From Chitinophagaceae bacterium (GTDB lineage: Bacteria; Bacteroidota; Bacteroidia; Chitinophagales; Chitinophagaceae): a stretch of 9,700 nt of DNA. Location of the stretch: positions 1 through 9,700 of the forward strand of contig JALOMX010000049.1 of the NCBI GenBank assembly GCA_025455245.1, read 5' to 3'. A model generated the notes under the pieces. The model made no database searches and was not told where the DNA came from. It was given only the letters and a program-made list of their open reading frames with translations. Positions 7,185 through 9,700 of this stretch are shown one piece after another (position 1 is the stretch's first letter; every line of letters begins with the position of its first letter). The position numbers and the translations under genes were made by a program.

Positions 7185-7727
7185 ATGCAAATACCTGCAA
7201 AACCAATATTTCTGATAGGAATCATGGGGTGCGGTAAAAGCTATTGGGCAAAAAGGCTTGGAGAACATTTCGGCGTTCCGGTTTTTGACACTGATTTTAT
7301 GATCGAGGAAGCTGCAGGGCAAACCATTTCCGAGATTTTCGCCGGACCAAAGGGTCAGGAGCGCTTCCGGGAAATGGAAAGAAAATTATTGCAGGACACA
7401 ACCTGGCCCCTTTCTTCCATCATTTCCTGTGGTGGCGGTCTTCCATGTTACCACCACAACATGGACTTTATGTTGCAAAATGGTTTTGTTATCTGGTTAA
7501 ATACACCCCTTACAGTACTTACCCGCAGGCTATGGAAGGAAAGGGATCACAGGCCATTGGTAGCAAAGGCCCAAACCATAACCGAACTGGAAAATATGAT
7601 CCTCGGTTTTTTGCAGGAACGAAGGCCATTTTATGAGAGGGCACACCTGAGCTTTGAAGAAGTTCCTGATGAAAGTATTTTCCTTAGAAACATTGAAGCA
7701 TTATCAGCATATCCTCCCGCACCCTAA
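7185..7727 (+). CDS. aroK: Shikimate kinase
   Basis: This cytoplasmic enzyme phosphorylates shikimate at the 3-hydroxyl with ATP, the fifth step of the chorismate pathway. The 180-residue length is normal. The P-loop GIMGCGKS is at 12-19. The shikimate-binding aspartates are in FDTD (Asp35, Asp37). The substrate-binding Arg in ERFREME is Arg62. The glycine-rich CGGG is at 82-85. The lid Arg is in DHRPLV (Arg123), and the C-terminal substrate Arg in ERRPFYERAH is ~146. The ATG at 7185 follows a T8 tract with no Shine-Dalgarno. The DUF423 gene starts 12 nt after the stop, so the two are probably co-transcribed. No other aromatic-pathway gene is in view. Whether the genome calls this aroK or aroL is a naming choice. 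Confidence 0.95.
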   Translation: MQIPAKPIFLIGIMGCGKSYWAKRLGEHFGVPVFDTDFMIEEAAGQTISEIFAGPKGQERFREMERKLLQDTTWPLSSIISCGGGLPCYHHNMDFMLQNGFVIWLNTPLTVLTRRLWKERDHRPLVAKAQTITELENMILGFLQERRPFYERAHLSFEEVPDESIFLRNIEALSAYPPAP

Positions 7728-7739
7728 ATTTGGGGCTTT

Positions 7740-8126
7740 ATGAGATTAAGACCAACAATCTGGGGAACTGCCATGTCGGGAGTGGCAGTTATTTTAGGGG
7801 CATTTGGTGCACATGCACTGACCGAAAGGCTAGAGCCCCCTGCCATTGAAGTATTTAAAACGGCTGTGCAATACCAGATGTATCATGGGCTTGCCTTGAT
7901 TCTGACAGGCATTTTACTGAAAAGCAAACCATCGAAAAATATAGCCAACGCAGCTTTGAGCTTTATTATCGGCATATTTCTTTTCAGCGGTTCGCTTTAT
8001 TTAATCACCTTAGGCAAACTTACCAACAGTGAATTAAGCTGGATCGGACCCATTACCCCCATCGGAGGCCTTGCCTTTATTATCGGATGGGGGCTGCTTG
8101 TGTACCATCAGGTTTCAAAGCGATGA
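7740..8126 (+). CDS. DUF423 family small integral membrane protein
   Basis: A 128-residue protein with four predicted membrane segments, at about residues 8-26, 45-61, 70-90 and 103-123. It carries family signatures GAFGAHAL (20-27), YQMYHGLAL (45-53), the LFSGSLY segment and TPIGGLAFIIGW. It resembles E. coli YgdD in size and pattern. The function of the family is unknown; it is commonly annotated as DUF423 or a TMEM256-like membrane protein. The gene lies 12 nt downstream of aroK, which suggests shared transcription rather than a shared pathway. Its TGA stop (8124-8126) directly touches the stop codon of the opposing stress-protein gene, leaving no room for a dedicated terminator between them. 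Confidence 0.9.
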   Translation: MRLRPTIWGTAMSGVAVILGAFGAHALTERLEPPAIEVFKTAVQYQMYHGLALILTGILLKSKPSKNIANAALSFIIGIFLFSGSLYLITLGKLTNSELSWIGPITPIGGLAFIIGWGLLVYHQVSKR

Positions 8127-8960
8127 TCAATACCCGGGTGGTATCACGAGGACGGGCATTTCGGCATGCAGCACAAATTCACGGGTATGCTGATGGCCAA
8201 ACAATTCTTCAAAGAATCCATGCTTTTTGGGCATGATCATCAGCCAGTCAAGTTTGTTTTCTTTTGCAAACCGTATGATTCCTTCTTCAGTCATTTCATT
8301 GTGTGTAAAGTGAAAACTTGGCCTTTCCTTTACAAACATGGTATCAAGCAACATGCCTTCTTCCATATATTCAGGCTCGTATTCGTGGTAGTTTGGATCG
8401 TTGTGGATGATATGCAATTCTGCATGAAGCAGTGAAGCAAATTCTTTAATGACCGAGTCAGGTGTTTCCTGAACCACTTCATGAAGGTCGGTGGCGAAAC
8501 CCAATTTTTTAACGGGTGAAAATGCTGTGTTTTCCGGAATAACAAGAACAGGAACCGGGCTTTCCTTGATCAGGCTGAGGGTAACACTACCCAATAAAAA
8601 CCGTTCAAAACTACCCAGGCCGCGGGTGCCCAAAACAATGAGGAGCGGATGATACTTCTCGGCCCATCGGGCAATTTCGTATACAGGGCTTCCTGATTTG
8701 ATTTCGTAATGGATATATAAGGTGTCGTTGTATTCCTTATTCATTTTCAGGACGAGGTTGCGCATTTGCTCATGTGCCTCATCGGCTGCATTCTCGTAAT
8801 TGCCGATGGGCATGGGTACTTCGCCATACAGCACGGGCATTTGCACAGTATGCAACAAGGTCAGGTTTCCGTCAATCTCATGGGCAAGTGCTGCGGCATA
8901 TCTTGCTGCATTTATTGAAACGGCAGAAAAATCTATGGGGGCAAGAATCATTGGTTTCAT
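8127..8960 (-). CDS. Universal stress protein, tandem UspA domains
   Basis: A 277-residue cytoplasmic protein with two Usp domains, ~1-142 and ~150-277. Domain 1 starts ILAPIDFS and keeps the ATP-binding pattern G-2x-G-9x-G-S (Gly111, Gly114, Gly124, Ser125), ending in VPVLVIPE. Domain 2 ends MPVLVIPPGY, but the equivalent region (MPKKHGFFEELFGHQHTRE) lacks the G-2x-G, so it probably does not bind ATP in the usual way. Tandem Usp proteins are common in Bacteroidota and are usually linked to stress, starvation or oxygen response; the specific role is unknown. The ATG is at 8958-8960. A near-duplicate of the start region lies just upstream. The gene is divergent from rplK and tail-to-tail with the DUF423 gene. 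Confidence 0.93.
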   Translation of the reverse strand: MKPMILAPIDFSAVSINAARYAAALAHEIDGNLTLLHTVQMPVLYGEVPMPIGNYENAADEAHEQMRNLVLKMNKEYNDTLYIHYEIKSGSPVYEIARWAEKYHPLLIVLGTRGLGSFERFLLGSVTLSLIKESPVPVLVIPENTAFSPVKKLGFATDLHEVVQETPDSVIKEFASLLHAELHIIHNDPNYHEYEPEYMEEGMLLDTMFVKERPSFHFTHNEMTEEGIIRFAKENKLDWLMIMPKKHGFFEELFGHQHTREFVLHAEMPVLVIPPGY

Positions 8961-9060
8961 GACATAAATTTTAAAAATGACATAAAAATTTCACCACGTT
9001 TTAAAGGTACCAAATGTTTACGGGGTGGTGTATGATTATGGTCAGGAATTCGCAATTTTT
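8961..9060. other. Upstream region of the universal stress gene
   Basis: AT-rich 100-bp region that should hold the leftward promoter of the stress gene. No perfect TAnnTTTG box is seen on the - strand; the closest is AACATTTG (complement of 9011-9018), one mismatch, without a suitably spaced TTG. The sequence atgacataaa occurs at 8959-8968 and again at 8978-8987, a short direct duplication of the start-codon region. Confidence 0.4.
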
Positions 9061-9116
9061 GTTTGAAGTTTGAAGTTTGATGTTTGAGGTTCCGGGTTCC
9101 GGGTTTATGGTTTATG
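9061..9116 (+). repeat. Degenerate heptanucleotide tandem array 1
   Basis: Eight consecutive 7-bp units can be read without a gap: gtttgaa x2, gtttgat, gtttgag, gttccgg x2, gtttatg x2. All start with GTT, and identical units come in neighbouring pairs, which suggests slippage or unit duplication. It contains no open frame worth calling. Confidence 0.88.
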
Positions 9117-9148
9117 TACCTTCATTGCACTTTTTAAACCCCAACTTT

Positions 9149-9211
9149 TGTTATTTGTTATTCATTGTTTGTTATTTAAGGTTTGGTGTTCCGGGTTTTG
9201 GAATTTGGGAT
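9149..9211 (+). repeat. Degenerate heptanucleotide tandem array 2
   Basis: Nine 7-bp units continue the pattern with more divergence: tgttatt x2, cattgtt, tgttatt, taaggtt, tggtgtt, ccgggtt, ttggaat, ttgggat. It shares GTTCCGGGTTT with array 1, so the two arrays probably have one origin. They are separated by about 32 bp and are out of phase with each other. Confidence 0.7.
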
Positions 9212-9214
9212 CGG

Positions 9215-9230
9215 CCTGCCGGCAAGCAGG
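9215..9230. repeat. Short GC-rich palindrome after the heptamer arrays
   Basis: CCTGC (9215-9219) and GCAGG (9226-9230) form a 5-bp stem with a cggcaa loop. This is a GC-rich island in otherwise very AT-rich DNA, resembling a small dispersed palindromic repeat. Only a genome-wide count would show whether it is repeated. Confidence 0.4.
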
Positions 9231-9274
9231 TTTGATTATTTGGAATTTTTATTTTTTAATTAATCATTTTCTAC

Positions 9275-9282
9275 TACTTTTG
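9275..9282 (+). promoter_or_regulatory. Putative -7 box of the rplK operon
   Basis: TACTTTTG matches TAnnTTTG perfectly. It follows a very AT-rich tract (9239-9270) that could act like an UP element. No good TTG lies 17-23 nt upstream. Transcription would begin near 9289, leaving a leader of ~140 nt before rplK. Confidence 0.62.
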
Positions 9283-9305
9283 CAGCCCCAAAAAGTTCTT
9301 TTTTA

Positions 9306-9418
9306 GCTGAAACGTACGTTTTGGCAATGGAACCTGACTTACCTCAGGGAAGTTTGGGAGTCTGAACGGCTCGGATTCATATTGAATTTCGGGCGACGGT
9401 GAGGACGTTAATACCAAA
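9306..9418 (+). promoter_or_regulatory. Structured 5' leader of rplK, candidate L1 autoregulatory site
   Basis: Four nested or successive pairings are visible. Hairpin A: 9306-9313 with 9318-9325 (8 bp, two G-U pairs, GTAC loop). Hairpin B: CCTGA 9333-9337 with TCAGG 9344-9348. A composite element follows: outer helix TTTGG 9353-9357 with CCAAA 9414-9418, middle helix GTC 9360-9362 with GAC 9404-9406, and an 11-bp inner hairpin 9369-9379 with 9383-9394 (one bulged T, TAT loop). The middle and inner helices enclose an asymmetric internal loop containing GGTGA. In E. coli and archaea, ribosomal protein L1 represses its own L11-L1 mRNA by binding a site that mimics 23S rRNA. That this is such a site is an inference from position and shape, not from a matched consensus. 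Confidence 0.5.
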
Positions 9419-9430
9419 AACATTTTAAAA

Positions 9431-9700
9431 ATGGCAAAAGAGATCACAGGTTATGTGAAGCTTCAGGTGAAGGGCGGCCAGGCGAATCCTGCTCCCCCCA
9501 TCGGACCGGCCCTCGGTTCCAAAGGCCTGAACATCATGGAATTCTGTAAGCAGTTCAACGCCCGCACACAAGACAAGATGGGCAAAGTACTCCCCGTACT
9601 CATCACTGTTTACAATGACAAATCATTCGACTTCGTAATTAAAACTGCACCTGCGGCTGTACAGCTGATGGAAGCGGCTAAAATCCAGAAGGGTAGTAAA
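9431..9700 (+). CDS. rplK: 50S ribosomal protein L11, N-terminal part (3' truncated)
   Basis: The first 90 of about 145 residues, cut by the window end. The start [20 protein letters not shown] followed by the proline-rich [20 protein letters not shown] is the hallmark of L11, including the conserved PPIGPALG that contacts the GTPase-associated centre. Next comes [23 protein letters not shown], the end of the N-terminal domain. L11 binds 23S rRNA helices 43/44 and supports EF-G and stringent-response signalling. The codons are visibly more GC-rich and uniform than those of the neighbours, as expected of a highly expressed gene. nusG, its usual upstream neighbour, is absent here; the gene has its own promoter and leader. 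Confidence 0.98.
   Translation, partial: MAKEITGYVKLQVKGGQANPAPPIGPALGSKGLNIMEFCKQFNARTQDKMGKVLPVLITVYNDKSFDFVIKTAPAAVQLMEAAKIQKGSK

Noticed and set aside
9061..9211. Heptamer region considered as a CRISPR array
   Set aside because: The units are 7 bp, contiguous and degenerate, with no spacers and no cas genes nearby.

Overview
The window looks like an ordinary chromosomal stretch from a member of the Bacteroidota, probably near the Chitinophagaceae/Sphingobacteriales. This rests on the protein families, on three perfect TAnnTTTG -7 promoter boxes (the Bacteroidota consensus) upstream of the tRNA, aroK and rplK, on short leaders without clear Shine-Dalgarno sequences, and on AT-rich spacers. 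The lineage call comes from motif recognition by eye, not from a database search.

Layout. (1) Positions 2-346, + strand: the C-terminal end of a sugar-phosphate nucleotidyltransferase-like protein, cut by the window edge. It converges on murB, and a 13-bp hairpin lies between and partly within the two gene ends. (2) Positions 376-6639, - strand: a tightly packed run transcribed right to left as SDR oxidoreductase, DUF62/SAM-hydrolase-like protein, ABM-domain monooxygenase-like protein, PlsC-type acyltransferase, priA, murB. The last five are separated by only 13, 11, -4 and 3 nt and are very likely one operon; the SDR gene lies 61 nt upstream of them. (3) Positions 6741-6937, + strand: a promoter, a tRNA-Lys(UUU) without encoded CCA, and a rho-independent terminator. 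(4) Positions 7161-8126, + strand: a promoter, aroK (shikimate kinase) and a small DUF423 membrane protein 12 nt downstream. (5) Positions 8127-8960, - strand: a tandem universal stress protein whose stop codon directly abuts the DUF423 stop codon. (6) Positions 8961-9430: a 470-bp non-coding region with two arrays of degenerate 7-bp repeats, a small palindrome, a promoter and a roughly 140-nt structured leader. (7) Positions 9431-9700, + strand: the start of rplK (ribosomal protein L11), cut by the window edge.

Functionally the window is mostly housekeeping: cell-wall precursor synthesis (MurB), replication restart (PriA), phospholipid acylation (PlsC-like), aromatic amino-acid synthesis (AroK), translation (tRNA-Lys, L11) and stress response (USP). 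I found no defence island, CRISPR array, prophage or insertion sequence. The points that merit a second look are the DUF62 protein, which appears to lack all three residues of the Asp-Arg-His triad described for this family; the heptamer-repeat region next to rplK, which has no nusG in its usual upstream position; and the structured rplK leader, a candidate L1 autoregulatory site.
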